Notes: generated from the sequence alone by a model not told the origin. A stretch of DNA of 16,416 bases from JAGPUQ01 sp050179115 (GCA_050179115.1 JBFXFL010000051.1:1-16416); one strand, 5' to 3'; positions 1 to 6,270 are shown, numbered from the stretch's first letter. A program made the numbers and translations.

Positions 1-1
1 G

Positions 2-718
2 CCGCTGCTGCACTACATGGGTTGCTCGACGTTTGCCAACTACACGGTGCTGCCCGAGATCGCGCTGGCCAAGGTGCGCCCCGACGCGCCCTTCGACAAG
101 ATCTGTTACATCGGCTGCGGCGTCACCACCGGCATCGGCGCCGTGGTGTTTCGCGCCCGGGTCGAACCCGGCGCGCGGGTGGTGGTGTTCGGGCTCGGCG
201 GCATCGGCCTCAATGTGATCCAGGGCGCGCGCCTCGTGGGGGCGCGTCAGATTGTCGGCATCGACACCAACCCGGCGCGCGAAGCGCTGGCCCGGCAGTT
301 CGGGATGACCGATTTCATCGACGCGTCGAAGGAACCGGACGTGGTAGCGGCGGTGCTCGACCTCACCCAGGGCGGCGCCGACTACAGCTTCGAGTGCATC
401 GGCAACGTCAAGGTGATGCGGCAAGCGCTGGAGTGCTGCCACAAGGGCTGGGGCGAGTCCTACATCATCGGTGTCGCCGGTGCCGGCCAGGAAATCGCCA
501 CCCGACCGTTCCAGCTCGTCACCGGCCGTTCGTGGCACGGGGTCGCGTTCGGCGGCGCGCGCGGCCGCACCGATGTGCCGCGGATCGTCGACTGGTACAT
601 GGAGGGGAAAATCAGCATCGACCCCCTGATCACCCACACCTTGCCGCTGGCGGATATCAACCGCGGCTTCGACCTGATGCACGCGGGCGAAAGTATCCGC
701 TCGGTAGTGGTGTACTGA
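2..718 (+). CDS. frmA: S-(hydroxymethyl)glutathione dehydrogenase / class III alcohol dehydrogenase, 5'-truncated by window edge
   Basis: Zinc-dependent medium-chain dehydrogenase that oxidises S-hydroxymethylglutathione (the formaldehyde-glutathione adduct) to S-formylglutathione with NAD in the cytoplasm, a formaldehyde detoxification step. The frame is open from base 2, so the first roughly 130 residues lie outside the window; 238 residues are visible against about 370 for the family. Seen: HYMGCSTF, the GCGVTTGIGAV segment that carries a zinc-ligand cysteine in the family, the Rossmann fingerprint GLGGIG, then the class III hallmark stretches SFECIGN, ECCHKGWGES, GVAGAGQEI and RPFQLVTGR. 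The C-terminus is complete, ending at TGA 716-718. The catalytic zinc residues of the N-terminal domain cannot be inspected. It converges on the DUF385 gene; no S-formylglutathione hydrolase gene follows. The ATG at 17 lies inside the conserved core and is not the start. The identification is very secure. Confidence 0.96.
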   Translation, partial: PLLHYMGCSTFANYTVLPEIALAKVRPDAPFDKICYIGCGVTTGIGAVVFRARVEPGARVVVFGLGGIGLNVIQGARLVGARQIVGIDTNPAREALARQFGMTDFIDASKEPDVVAAVLDLTQGGADYSFECIGNVKVMRQALECCHKGWGESYIIGVAGAGQEIATRPFQLVTGRSWHGVAFGGARGRTDVPRIVDWYMEGKISIDPLITHTLPLADINRGFDLMHAGESIRSVVVY

Positions 719-744
719 CCAGGCCCGGCGAGCCCGAGCCCGAC

Positions 745-774
745 CAGGGATCGGACGCCCTCAGGGCATCCCTG
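745..774. terminator. Hairpin between convergent genes (possible bidirectional terminator)
   Basis: A 7-bp inverted repeat, CAGGGAT at 745-751 and ATCCCTG at 768-774, encloses a second small stem, GCCC (757-760) and GGGC (764-767) with a TCA loop. It lies just after the frmA stop and overlaps the stop codon of the convergent DUF385 gene at 761-763. There is no T-tract on either side, so a classical intrinsic terminator is not shown; the position between two convergent genes is the main support. Confidence 0.35.
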
Positions 775-1303
775 ATGCCGCGCGTTCGTTTTGCTGCGCC
801 CCGCTCATCCGCCGCAGCACCATGATCGGGATGCGGCGCGCGCCGGCACGCTGCTTGTAACCCGGAAATCCGATATAGGTGGCGAGCGCGTAACGCCAGA
901 AGCGCTGGTACTCGTCACCCTCCGCCTCATTGGCCCGATAGGTGGAAACCTTCCCGTTCAGGGTGCAGGAGACTTCGGGATGGGCCTTCAGGTTGTAATA
1001 CCAGGCGGGATTGTGGCCCTGGCCGAAGTTCGACGCGATGAGGGCGAAATCGCCTTCCTGCTGCTGATCCCGGATGCACAGCAGCGGGATGCGGCGCACG
1101 CGGCCGGTTTTGGCGCCGATGGCATCCACCATCACCACGGGCAGTCCGACGAGCAGGCCGGACAACACCACCCGCTCTCCGGACAGACGCAAGAAAATCC
1201 GGTCCAGATGATGCCCGATCCGCGCCAGCACCCAGGCGCCCGGGCGGGACGCAGCGAATTTCTGCATCAGGTTGGCTTTGGGAAGTGTGACCATGTCGTT
1301 CAT
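761..1303 (-). CDS. Nitroreductase/deazaflavin-dependent oxidoreductase family protein (DUF385, Ddn-like)
   Basis: A 180-residue single-domain protein of the split beta-barrel flavin-binding fold related to mycobacterial Ddn. Seen motifs: GAKTGRVRRIPLL (63-75), the family phosphate-binding segment usually written as GR-x-SG-x-x-R-x-x-PL; SNFGQGHNPAWYYNL (91-105) followed by AHPEV; and a C-terminal FPGYKQRAGARRIPIMVL segment (146-163). Studied members bind F420, but many proteobacterial relatives have no known cofactor or substrate and no F420 genes are visible here, so cofactor and reaction are unassigned. Last gene of the leftward run, 32 nt after the SirB1-like gene. The start at 1303 has only a weak ribosome site; ATG at 1294 (residue 4) is an alternative. 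Family membership is confident, function is not. Confidence 0.85.
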   Translation of the reverse strand: MNDMVTLPKANLMQKFAASRPGAWVLARIGHHLDRIFLRLSGERVVLSGLLVGLPVVMVDAIGAKTGRVRRIPLLCIRDQQQEGDFALIASNFGQGHNPAWYYNLKAHPEVSCTLNGKVSTYRANEAEGDEYQRFWRYALATYIGFPGYKQRAGARRIPIMVLRRMSGAQQNERAASGMP

Positions 1304-1335
1304 CGGCGCGCTCGCGCTCCAGGCTCAGGTTCAAC

Positions 1336-2175
1336 TCAGTGCAGGGTAGCGCCGCCGGTGCGGCGGCGCAGCTGTTCGATTTTGCGTGCTACCGACGCCA
1401 CCGCCTCGGGGCGTGCGGCGAGTTCGGCGCGGGTCATCAAGCGCTCCAGTTCGTCGGCGGCCGGCCCGAAACACTCCAGCTTCTCCAGTATCAGGGCGCG
1501 GTCCATCACGTCCTGCAACGAATCGGCATCGATCAGCAGCAGGCGGTCGCAGAGGCTCAGGCTTTCTCCGAAGTCCTCGCGCTGGAGGTAGATCATCTTC
1601 AGGTTGCGCAACATACGCTGCAGGATCTCGCGTTTGCGCGCGGGTTGCAGCAGCTGTTCGGAAAATTCCACCGTTCCCCGGGTGCCGGTGTGAAGCAGCG
1701 CACGACAGTCATCGCGGCTCAGGGTGCGTCCGGTGAAAGGATCGATCAGTTCTGCGGTGGCGCTTCCGGGGGCGGCGATCCGGACCAGGAAGTGGCCGGG
1801 AAACCCCACCCCCGCCGCCTCCAGGCCGAGCGCCTCGGCAATGCGCAGGTAGATCAGCGCCAGCGAAATCGGTATGCCGGACCGGGTTGCGAGCACCCGG
1901 TCGAGGTAACTGTTGTCGGGGTTGTAGTAGTCCCTGGCGTTGCCGCGAAAACCTTCAGCCTCGGCGAGAAACCAGCACAGCCGGGCTGCATCGGTCACCA
2001 GGGCCGTGCGCGCGCGCTGCGCCAGGGCATCGAGCTGCGCGCGGCACGCGGCCATATCCAGGCTGGCGTCGTGCTCGGCGGCGATCAGCAGCGCGGCCTC
2101 GATCAGATCGAGCTCGGCGTCCGGTCCGCCGACCTGGGCGGCAAACCGGGCGCGGGGGCTGTCGGGGGACATCAT
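1336..2175 (-). CDS. SirB1 family protein (transglutaminase-like fold plus C-terminal TPR-like helices)
   Basis: A 279-residue cytoplasmic protein. Seen: an N-terminal helical region, then the conserved SirB1 core, with NSYLDRVLATRSGIPISLAL (88-107), the histidine segment GVGFPGHFLVR (122-132) and LIDPF (143-147). The core resembles a transglutaminase-like fold. A leucine-rich helical tail around residues 185-245 (NLKMIYLQRED, then LLLIDADSL) looks like TPR repeats. In many proteobacteria a SirB1-family gene sits near prfA/prmC; here it follows ferredoxin instead. Biochemical activity is unknown for the family. Two ATGs in tandem open the gene (2175 and 2172), and GAGGA about 8 nt upstream supports the first. 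It lies 76 nt after ferredoxin and 32 nt before the Ddn-like gene, probably co-transcribed. Confidence 0.85.
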   Translation of the reverse strand: MMSPDSPRARFAAQVGGPDAELDLIEAALLIAAEHDASLDMAACRAQLDALAQRARTALVTDAARLCWFLAEAEGFRGNARDYYNPDNSYLDRVLATRSGIPISLALIYLRIAEALGLEAAGVGFPGHFLVRIAAPGSATAELIDPFTGRTLSRDDCRALLHTGTRGTVEFSEQLLQPARKREILQRMLRNLKMIYLQREDFGESLSLCDRLLLIDADSLQDVMDRALILEKLECFGPAADELERLMTRAELAARPEAVASVARKIEQLRRRTGGATLH

Positions 2176-2251
2176 CGTCGCAATCCTCGCGGGGCACCGG
2201 AGGGTTGTATCACACCCCGCTCCGCGCTCGCCACCGCAGAGCGCGACCCTC

Positions 2252-2566
2252 TCAGTCCATGGGCGTGAGGGTCACCCGGATACCGTCGAGCGCGTCGCTG
2301 ACCCGGATCTGGCAGCACAGCCGGGAGGTCGGCGTGAGTCCGTGCGCGGTGTCCAGCAGGTCTTCCTCATCCTCGCTGGGCGGATCGAGGCGGTCGTACC
2401 AGTCCTCGTCGACGATCACATGACAGGTGGCGCAGGCCAGGGCGCCACCACAGGCCGCGAGCATCGGCAGGTCGTTGGCTTTGGCCACTTCCATGATGGA
2501 GCGGCCGTTTTCCGCGGCCAGCGCGAGGGTTTCACCTGAGGTGGTGACGAAATGGATTACCGGCAT
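2252..2566 (-). CDS. 2Fe-2S ferredoxin, adrenodoxin/putidaredoxin (ISC) type
   Basis: A 104-residue one-electron carrier. The cluster-binding pattern is clear: Cys39, Cys45 and Cys48 (C-x5-C-x2-C within AACGGALACATCHV) and a fourth Cys at 85 in SRLCCQIRV, where the neighbouring Cys84 replaces the serine more common in the family. The acidic stretch DPPSEDEEDLLD (61-72) is the expected interaction helix for the reductase and acceptor. The start is set at ATG 2566 because ACAGGAG lies just upstream at 2573-2579; the longer open frame to 2719 overlaps the reductase gene and is not family-like. It sits 43 nt downstream of a ferredoxin-NADP reductase gene, its likely electron donor. This type serves Fe-S assembly or P450/oxygenase electron transfer; no P450 or isc gene is in the window, so the acceptor is unknown. 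Confidence 0.93.
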   Translation of the reverse strand: MPVIHFVTTSGETLALAAENGRSIMEVAKANDLPMLAACGGALACATCHVIVDEDWYDRLDPPSEDEEDLLDTAHGLTPTSRLCCQIRVSDALDGIRVTLTPMD

Positions 2567-2609
2567 GAACGACTCCTGTGGCGGGGCTGGGAGGGTGACG
2601 TACGACGGC

Positions 2610-3644
2610 TCAGGATTCCCGGATCGGAACGCCGGCCGTGGTGGAATGCTCAAAATGCAGCGCCCGGTCGGGATGCACCACGGCATGGGCAGCGTGGGCG
2701 GCATGGGCCGCCTCGGCAAAGCCGGTCAGAATCAGTTTCAGCTTGCGGGGATAGCCGGCAATATCGCCGATGGCAAACACGCCGGGCACGCTGGTGGCAC
2801 CGGTCGAGGGGTCTACCGGGATCACTCCGTTGTGGGCGCCCAGCCCCCAATCGTTGATGGGGCCGAGCTTGCTGGCAAGCCCGAAGAAGGCCAGCAGGTG
2901 ATCCGCCGCGATGCGCCGCGCCTCGCCCTTGAGGGTTTTGACGATCACGGCGGCAAGGCGCTCGCCATCGCCCTCAAGCCCCGCCAACTGGTAGGGAATG
3001 ACCAACTGGATTTTTCCCGTCGCAGCCAGTTCATGAAGGCGCGCGCTGGTCTCGGGCGCGGCACGAAACTGCTCGCGACGGTGGATGACATGAATCTCCG
3101 CGGCGACATCGGCCAGCGCAATGGCCCAGTCCACGGCCGAGTCGCCGCCACCGGCGATCACCAGTCGCTGACCCCGGAAGCGCTCCCGTTCCGCGACCAG
3201 GTAGTGCACGCAGCGCCCTTCGTACTGCTCGATGCCGGGCAGGGGCGGGCGATTGGGACCGAAGGCGCCGACCCCGGCGGCGACCATCACGGCCCGGGCG
3301 CGAATCCGCGTTCCGCGGGAGGTCGTCAACTCCCAGGCATCGTCCCGGCGCTGAAGTTCAGTGACCTGCTGATCCAGATGAAACCGGGGCCGGAAGGGCG
3401 CGATCTGCTGCTGGAGGCGTGCGATCAGCTCGCTGGCCGTTACCTCGGGCGCGGCGGGAATATCGTAGATGGGCTTTTCCGGGTACAGCGCGACGCACTG
3501 TCCGCCCAGCGCCGGCAAGGCATCGATGACGTGGCAGCGCAGTTGCAGCATGCCGCATTCGAACACCGCAAACAGACCGACCGGCCCGGCGCCGATGATG
3601 GCGACATCTGTGACTTCTGTGCCAGACGGAATTTGCGTACTCAA
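2610..3644 (-). CDS. Ferredoxin--NADP(+) reductase, thioredoxin reductase-like type
   Basis: A 344-residue FAD flavoprotein that moves electrons between NADPH and ferredoxin. Seen: FAD-binding GAGPVG (18-23) with GGQC (47-50), NAD(P)-binding GGGDSA (165-170) followed by HRR (188-190), which suits NADPH, and the C-terminal FAD contact GDIAGYPRKLKLI (293-305). The thioredoxin reductase CxxC pair is absent, which separates this YumC-like class from true thioredoxin reductases. The ferredoxin gene follows 43 nt downstream and is the obvious partner. The start codon is TTG at 3644, supported by AAGGAG six bases upstream; the first in-frame ATG is residue 32, inside the FAD domain, so TTG is required. 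A histidine/alanine-rich patch (AAHAAHAAHAVVH, 312-324) follows the FAD contact. It lies 74 nt after purU on the same strand. Confidence 0.93.
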   Translation of the reverse strand: MSTQIPSGTEVTDVAIIGAGPVGLFAVFECGMLQLRCHVIDALPALGGQCVALYPEKPIYDIPAAPEVTASELIARLQQQIAPFRPRFHLDQQVTELQRRDDAWELTTSRGTRIRARAVMVAAGVGAFGPNRPPLPGIEQYEGRCVHYLVAERERFRGQRLVIAGGGDSAVDWAIALADVAAEIHVIHRREQFRAAPETSARLHELAATGKIQLVIPYQLAGLEGDGERLAAVIVKTLKGEARRIAADHLLAFFGLASKLGPINDWGLGAHNGVIPVDPSTGATSVPGVFAIGDIAGYPRKLKLILTGFAEAAHAAHAAHAVVHPDRALHFEHSTTAGVPIRES

Positions 3645-3718
3645 CTGCCGCTCCTTGCCGATGCACGGGTGTCGCCCGCGTGCGCGGCGCGATAGTGCAA
3701 CAGCGCGCGCGCCGGCGT

Positions 3719-4582
3719 CTACTCGAAAACCACGGTTTTATTGCCGTGGATCAAGACGCGATCTTCGAGGTGAAAACGCAGTCCCCGCGCCAGTACGATC
3801 TTCTCGATGTCCTTGCCCTTGCGCACCATGTCATCGACGCTGTCGTGATGGCTGATGCGGGCAATGTCCTGATCGATGATGGGTCCCGCGTCGAGATCCT
3901 CGGTGACATAGTGGCAGGTGGCACCAATCAGCTTCACACCGCGCTCGGCGGCCTGATGGTAGGGCCGCGCGCCCGCGAAAGCGGGCAGAAAACTGTGGTG
4001 AATGTTGATCAGCCGGCCGGCGTAGTCCCGGCAGAGATGTCCCGGCAGGATTTGCATGTAACGCGCCAGCACCACCACATCGGGATTCAGGTTCGCGAAC
4101 ACTTCCGCGACCGCGTCGAAATGGGCGGCACGGGCACCCGCTTCCACCGGCAGGTGGTGGTAGGGAATGCCGTGCCATTCCACATAACCGCGCAAGTCGT
4201 CGTGATTGGAAACCACGGCGGCGATCTCGCAGGGCAATTCGCCGCTGCGCCAGCGATACAGCAGGTCGGCCAGACAGTGCGCCTGCCGGCTCACCATCAC
4301 CACCACGCGCTTGGGTGTGGCCGTGGCGACGGCCTGCCAGTTCAGCGCGAACTCCGCCGCCACGGGCGCGAAACGGCGACGCAGTTCGTCGATGCCATAG
4401 GGCAGCGAGGCAGCGGAAATCACCTGCCGTGCGAAGAACCATTCCGATTCCGGGTCGCGATAGTGGTTGGCTTCGGTGATCAACCCACCTTCGGCCGCGA
4501 AAAACGAGCTGATGCCCGCAACGATCCCGACCCGGTCCGGGCAGGACAGGATGAGACGGATGCTGTGCGCCGGGACGGTCAC
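3719..4582 (-). CDS. purU: Formyltetrahydrofolate deformylase
   Basis: A 287-residue cytoplasmic enzyme that hydrolyses 10-formyltetrahydrofolate to tetrahydrofolate and formate, balancing one-carbon pools and supplying formate for purine synthesis. An N-terminal ACT domain (about 8-85, with CPDRVGIVAGIS) is followed by a formyltransferase-fold domain (about 90-287). Catalytic residues expected for the family are visible: Asn193 and His195 in NIHHSFLP, and Asp231 in EDLDAGPIIDQ. Length matches the family (about 280-290). The start is GTG at 4582; an in-frame TGA two codons upstream rules out a longer protein, and GAGG lies upstream. It is the first gene of the leftward run and diverges from the macro-domain gene; with frmA nearby, two formaldehyde/formate-related genes are close but not in one operon. 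Confidence 0.95.
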   Translation of the reverse strand: MTVPAHSIRLILSCPDRVGIVAGISSFFAAEGGLITEANHYRDPESEWFFARQVISAASLPYGIDELRRRFAPVAAEFALNWQAVATATPKRVVVMVSRQAHCLADLLYRWRSGELPCEIAAVVSNHDDLRGYVEWHGIPYHHLPVEAGARAAHFDAVAEVFANLNPDVVVLARYMQILPGHLCRDYAGRLINIHHSFLPAFAGARPYHQAAERGVKLIGATCHYVTEDLDAGPIIDQDIARISHHDSVDDMVRKGKDIEKIVLARGLRFHLEDRVLIHGNKTVVFE

Positions 4583-4647
4583 CCTTCAGGCCCTCGACCA
4601 ATTGGCAAACCGCGCCACGAAATACGCGGTGTCGACAAAAATCAAAC

Positions 4648-4665
4648 CCATGATTTGCATCATGG
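4648..4665. promoter_or_regulatory. Perfect inverted repeat in the purU/macro-domain divergent intergenic region
   Basis: CCATGAT (4648-4654) and ATCATGG (4659-4665) form a perfect 7-bp inverted repeat around TTGC, an 18-bp dyad typical in size of a dimeric repressor site. It lies 66 nt upstream of purU and 63 nt upstream of the macro gene. A weak rightward promoter candidate (TCGACA at 4632-4637, 17-nt spacer, TTGCAT at 4655-4660) would have its -10 box inside the dyad. The regulator is not identified. Confidence 0.45.
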
Positions 4666-4687
4666 TGCGCATTCAACCGTATCCCAT

Positions 4688-4714
4688 ACTGATGTCACGA
4701 GTTCAAACATCAGT
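4688..4714 (+). promoter_or_regulatory. Inverted repeat just upstream of the macro-domain gene ribosome site
   Basis: ACTGATGT (4688-4695) and ACATCAGT (4707-4714) are perfect 8-bp inverted repeats with an 11-nt spacer, ending two bases before the GAGG ribosome site at 4717-4720. It could be a second operator or a weak RNA hairpin controlling access to the ribosome site. The stem has only three G-C pairs, so the RNA reading is uncertain. Confidence 0.4.
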
Positions 4715-4728
4715 GTGAGGACACTCCC

Positions 4729-5208
4729 ATGATCAAAGAAGCCTTGGTAGGCAATATCGCTTTCAGCAAAGCCGATGCCATCGTACAGGGCATCGCGCCG
4801 GACGAGGACTTTTCCCAGGGCGTGGCGCTCGCGGTCAGCCAGAAACACCCGGGAATCATCGAGGATTTTGCTCAGCTCCGGGCCGCGGCGCCGCCCCCTC
4901 CCGGCAGCCTGTGGTCGTGGCGCAACGGCGCCGGGCCGTGCGTCGTGAGCCTGTTCATCCGCGCCGCCGCCCCCGACCATCACGGCAAGGCCAGGATCGA
5001 ATGGGTAGATCAGGCGCTGGCGCAACTGCGGGAACTCGCGCTGCGAGAAAATTTCCGGAGCCTGGCGTTACCCAAGATCGGTACCGGGGCCGGCGATCTG
5101 GATTGGCGTGACGTCAAACCCCTGATCCAGAAACACCTGGGCGACCTGCCCGCCAAGGTGTTTCTCTACACCATCTTCAATCCGCTGATTGCCGGAGTGG
5201 AGGAGTAG
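4729..5208 (+). CDS. Macro-domain protein (ADP-ribose-binding family), stand-alone
   Basis: A 159-residue single-domain protein. The C-terminal half, FRSLALPKIGTGAGDLDWRD followed by VKPLIQKHL, is the characteristic macro-domain segment (family form: I-A-x-P-x-x-G-x-G-x-G-x-L-x-W). The N-terminal AIVQGIAPDEDFSQGVALAV resembles the ADP-ribose loop usually seen as I-V-N-x-x-N/G-x-G-x-A, but Gln and Ile-Ala-Pro replace the common Asn-Cys/Thr, and Asp-Glu-Asp-Phe replaces glycines. Macro domains bind or hydrolyse ADP-ribose marks; DarG antitoxins use one to clean DNA, but no DarT-like toxin is next door. The ATG at 4729 has GAGG eight bases upstream. It is a monocistronic unit: divergent from purU and closed by an intrinsic terminator. 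Substrate unknown. Confidence 0.8.
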   Translation: MIKEALVGNIAFSKADAIVQGIAPDEDFSQGVALAVSQKHPGIIEDFAQLRAAAPPPPGSLWSWRNGAGPCVVSLFIRAAAPDHHGKARIEWVDQALAQLRELALRENFRSLALPKIGTGAGDLDWRDVKPLIQKHLGDLPAKVFLYTIFNPLIAGVEE

Positions 5209-5218
5209 CAGCGGAAAC

Positions 5219-5239
5219 GCCGGCAAAGGCCGGCTTTCT
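5219..5239. terminator. Intrinsic terminator after the macro-domain gene
   Basis: GCCGGC (5219-5224), AAAG loop, GCCGGC (5229-5234), then TTTCT. A perfect 6-bp all-GC stem with a tetraloop, a short T-tract and upstream A residues, 10 bases after the macro-gene stop and 37 bases before the end of the convergent CsgG-like gene. It could act in both directions, though the T-run on the minus strand (GTTT) is weaker. Confidence 0.65.
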
Positions 5240-5275
5240 GGCAAACGGAGCATCCCGGAGCGTCTCAGATACGGG

Positions 5276-6103
5276 CTAATTCACCTGCAGGGTACCGCCG
5301 GTGCCGAGGCCGCCCTCCACGCTTTGCGCCTTGTAGTTGCGCAGCGCGCGCACCATCTGGTTGAAGGAATCCATGAAGGACGCCGTGATGATCTTGCCTT
5401 GGGGTGTATTGGTGTAACCCCCGAGACCAGCAACACCACCGAAGAAACCGCCACCGAAACCGGCGATGTCGTAATTCTTGGCGCTGCCCTGCGCGGCTGA
5501 CAACTGCACGCCCGAACGGTTGTCGATCAGCAGCAGCGTGGTGGAAGCTTCGTTCGCCTTGAGGCCGCCGGCCACCACTCCGGCGACGCCGCCGAGCGCG
5601 CCGCCCAGCAGACCGCCAATGGCACCGGTACCCTTCTCGCTGAAATTGATCGTCGGGCTCATCGTGTAGTCGGCCGCGACCATCTGGCCCTTGCCCATTT
5701 TGCTGCCCTGGCGCATTTCGCCGGATTCGGCCATTTCGCGCTCGCGCATCATGTTGTTCAGCGCCGCGCCTCGCTCAACCACCACGAAACAGTTCGATTG
5801 CTGAATCATGGCGCGCAACACGGGCACCGTGGAGTCGAGTTTGTATTCCGTGCTCAAACGGTAATACCAGGTCGCGGTCCGATCCTCGTCGACCGCCATG
5901 GTGCCGAGGGTGCTGTCGCAGTGTTCGAGCTGGGGGTTGGCGCCCGCACTGGTGCCGCCCGCAGCGGCGCCGGTCGCGGTGTTACTGCCACCGCCGAGGG
6001 TCGGGGTGGTGGCATTGCACCCGCCGATGGCGATGAAGGATGAAACTGCGATGGCGGCAATGGCGCTAAGGGGTGAAAACCTGGCTGGGGCAGTCCCTGG
6101 CAT
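5276..6103 (-). CDS. CsgG/HfaB-family lipoprotein with glycine-zipper segments
   Basis: A 275-residue predicted lipoprotein. The N-terminus has Arg8, a hydrophobic stretch LSAIAAIAVSSFIAI and the lipobox IGGC with Cys29 as lipidation site, followed by a Gly/Ala/Thr/Ser-rich linker to about residue 55. The CsgG-like region includes VLRAMIQQSNCFVVVERG (95-112), REREMAESGEM (120-130) and VAADYTMSPTI (142-152), a well-conserved core. A long glycine-zipper stretch, GAIGGLLGGALGGVAGVV (160-177), and a second Gly-rich one (215-229) could form membrane-inserting hairpins. CsgG forms the outer-membrane curli secretion pore; no csgA, B, E or F gene is present, so a curli role is not supported, and a general envelope role is more likely. 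GGAG lies 8 nt before the ATG at 6103. Transcribed alone from the promoter at 6170-6197. Confidence 0.85.
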   Translation of the reverse strand: MPGTAPARFSPLSAIAAIAVSSFIAIGGCNATTPTLGGGSNTATGAAAGGTSAGANPQLEHCDSTLGTMAVDEDRTATWYYRLSTEYKLDSTVPVLRAMIQQSNCFVVVERGAALNNMMREREMAESGEMRQGSKMGKGQMVAADYTMSPTINFSEKGTGAIGGLLGGALGGVAGVVAGGLKANEASTTLLLIDNRSGVQLSAAQGSAKNYDIAGFGGGFFGGVAGLGGYTNTPQGKIITASFMDSFNQMVRALRNYKAQSVEGGLGTGGTLQVN

Positions 6104-6149
6104 GTCGGTGTCTCCGATGCGGACGAGTTGGGGGGTAAAATCGGTGAGG

Positions 6150-6163
6150 CCGTGACTTCACGG
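6150..6163. promoter_or_regulatory. Palindrome at the predicted start of csgG-like transcription
   Basis: CCGTGA (6150-6155) CT TCACGG (6158-6163) is a perfect 6-2-6 dyad. With the -10 box at 6170-6175 (minus strand), transcription would start near 6162, inside the palindrome, which is a usual position for a repressor operator. No regulator is assigned. Confidence 0.4.
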
Positions 6164-6169
6164 TTGTTC

Positions 6170-6197
6170 ATTATTCCGTCGTTACATTCATTGTCAA
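6170..6197 (-). promoter_or_regulatory. Sigma70-type promoter of the CsgG-like gene
   Basis: Reading the minus strand: TTGACA (6197-6192, perfect -35), 16-nt spacer, AATAAT (6175-6170, five of six matches to the -10 consensus). The predicted start is about 60 nt upstream of the ATG at 6103. The -35 lies in one copy of a 12-bp direct repeat. This is the best promoter match I found in the window. Confidence 0.65.
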
Positions 6198-6215
6198 CCG
6201 CGGTCATTGTCAACC
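6188..6215. repeat. 12-bp direct repeat upstream of the CsgG-like gene
   Basis: TCATTGTCAACC occurs at 6188-6199 and again at 6204-6215, period 16. On the minus strand each copy reads GGTTGACAATGA and so carries a perfect TTGACA. Only the copy at 6188-6199 is correctly spaced from a -10 box. The second may be an activator site or a duplication by-product. Confidence 0.8.
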
Positions 6216-6238
6216 ACAGTGTCCATCGCAATTTCCGG

Positions 6239-6267
6239 CAGGGGTCCCGGACGCGCCGGGACCCCTG
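6239..6267 (-). terminator. Strong hairpin after the monooxygenase gene
   Basis: CAGGGGTCCCGG (6239-6250) and CCGGGACCCCTG (6256-6267) form a perfect 12-bp GC-rich stem with a 5-base loop, starting 3 bases after the monooxygenase stop codon (6271-6273). Downstream on the minus strand there is no T-run (CCGGAAATTG), so it is not a textbook intrinsic terminator; it may still end transcription or protect the 3' end of the mRNA. It separates this gene from the promoter of the CsgG-like gene. Confidence 0.6.
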
Positions 6268-6270
6268 TCT

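Noticed and set aside
2610..3644. Thioredoxin reductase
   Set aside because: The redox-active CxxC pair is missing and a ferredoxin gene follows, so a ferredoxin-NADP reductase is the better call.
2427..3695. 422-residue plus-strand open frame opposite the ferredoxin and reductase genes
   Set aside because: Spans two real genes on the other strand and has no recognisable domain.
4660..5025. 121-residue minus-strand frame overlapping the macro-domain gene
   Set aside because: Antisense to the macro domain, with no family match; the plus-strand gene has a good ribosome site, motif and terminator.
4729..5208. DarTG toxin-antitoxin pair
   Set aside because: Only a macro domain is present; no DarT-like ADP-ribosyltransferase gene adjoins it, and the upstream neighbour is purU on the opposite strand.
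5276..6103. Curli secretion operon
   Set aside because: Only a CsgG-like protein is found; flanking genes are a macro-domain protein and a monooxygenase.
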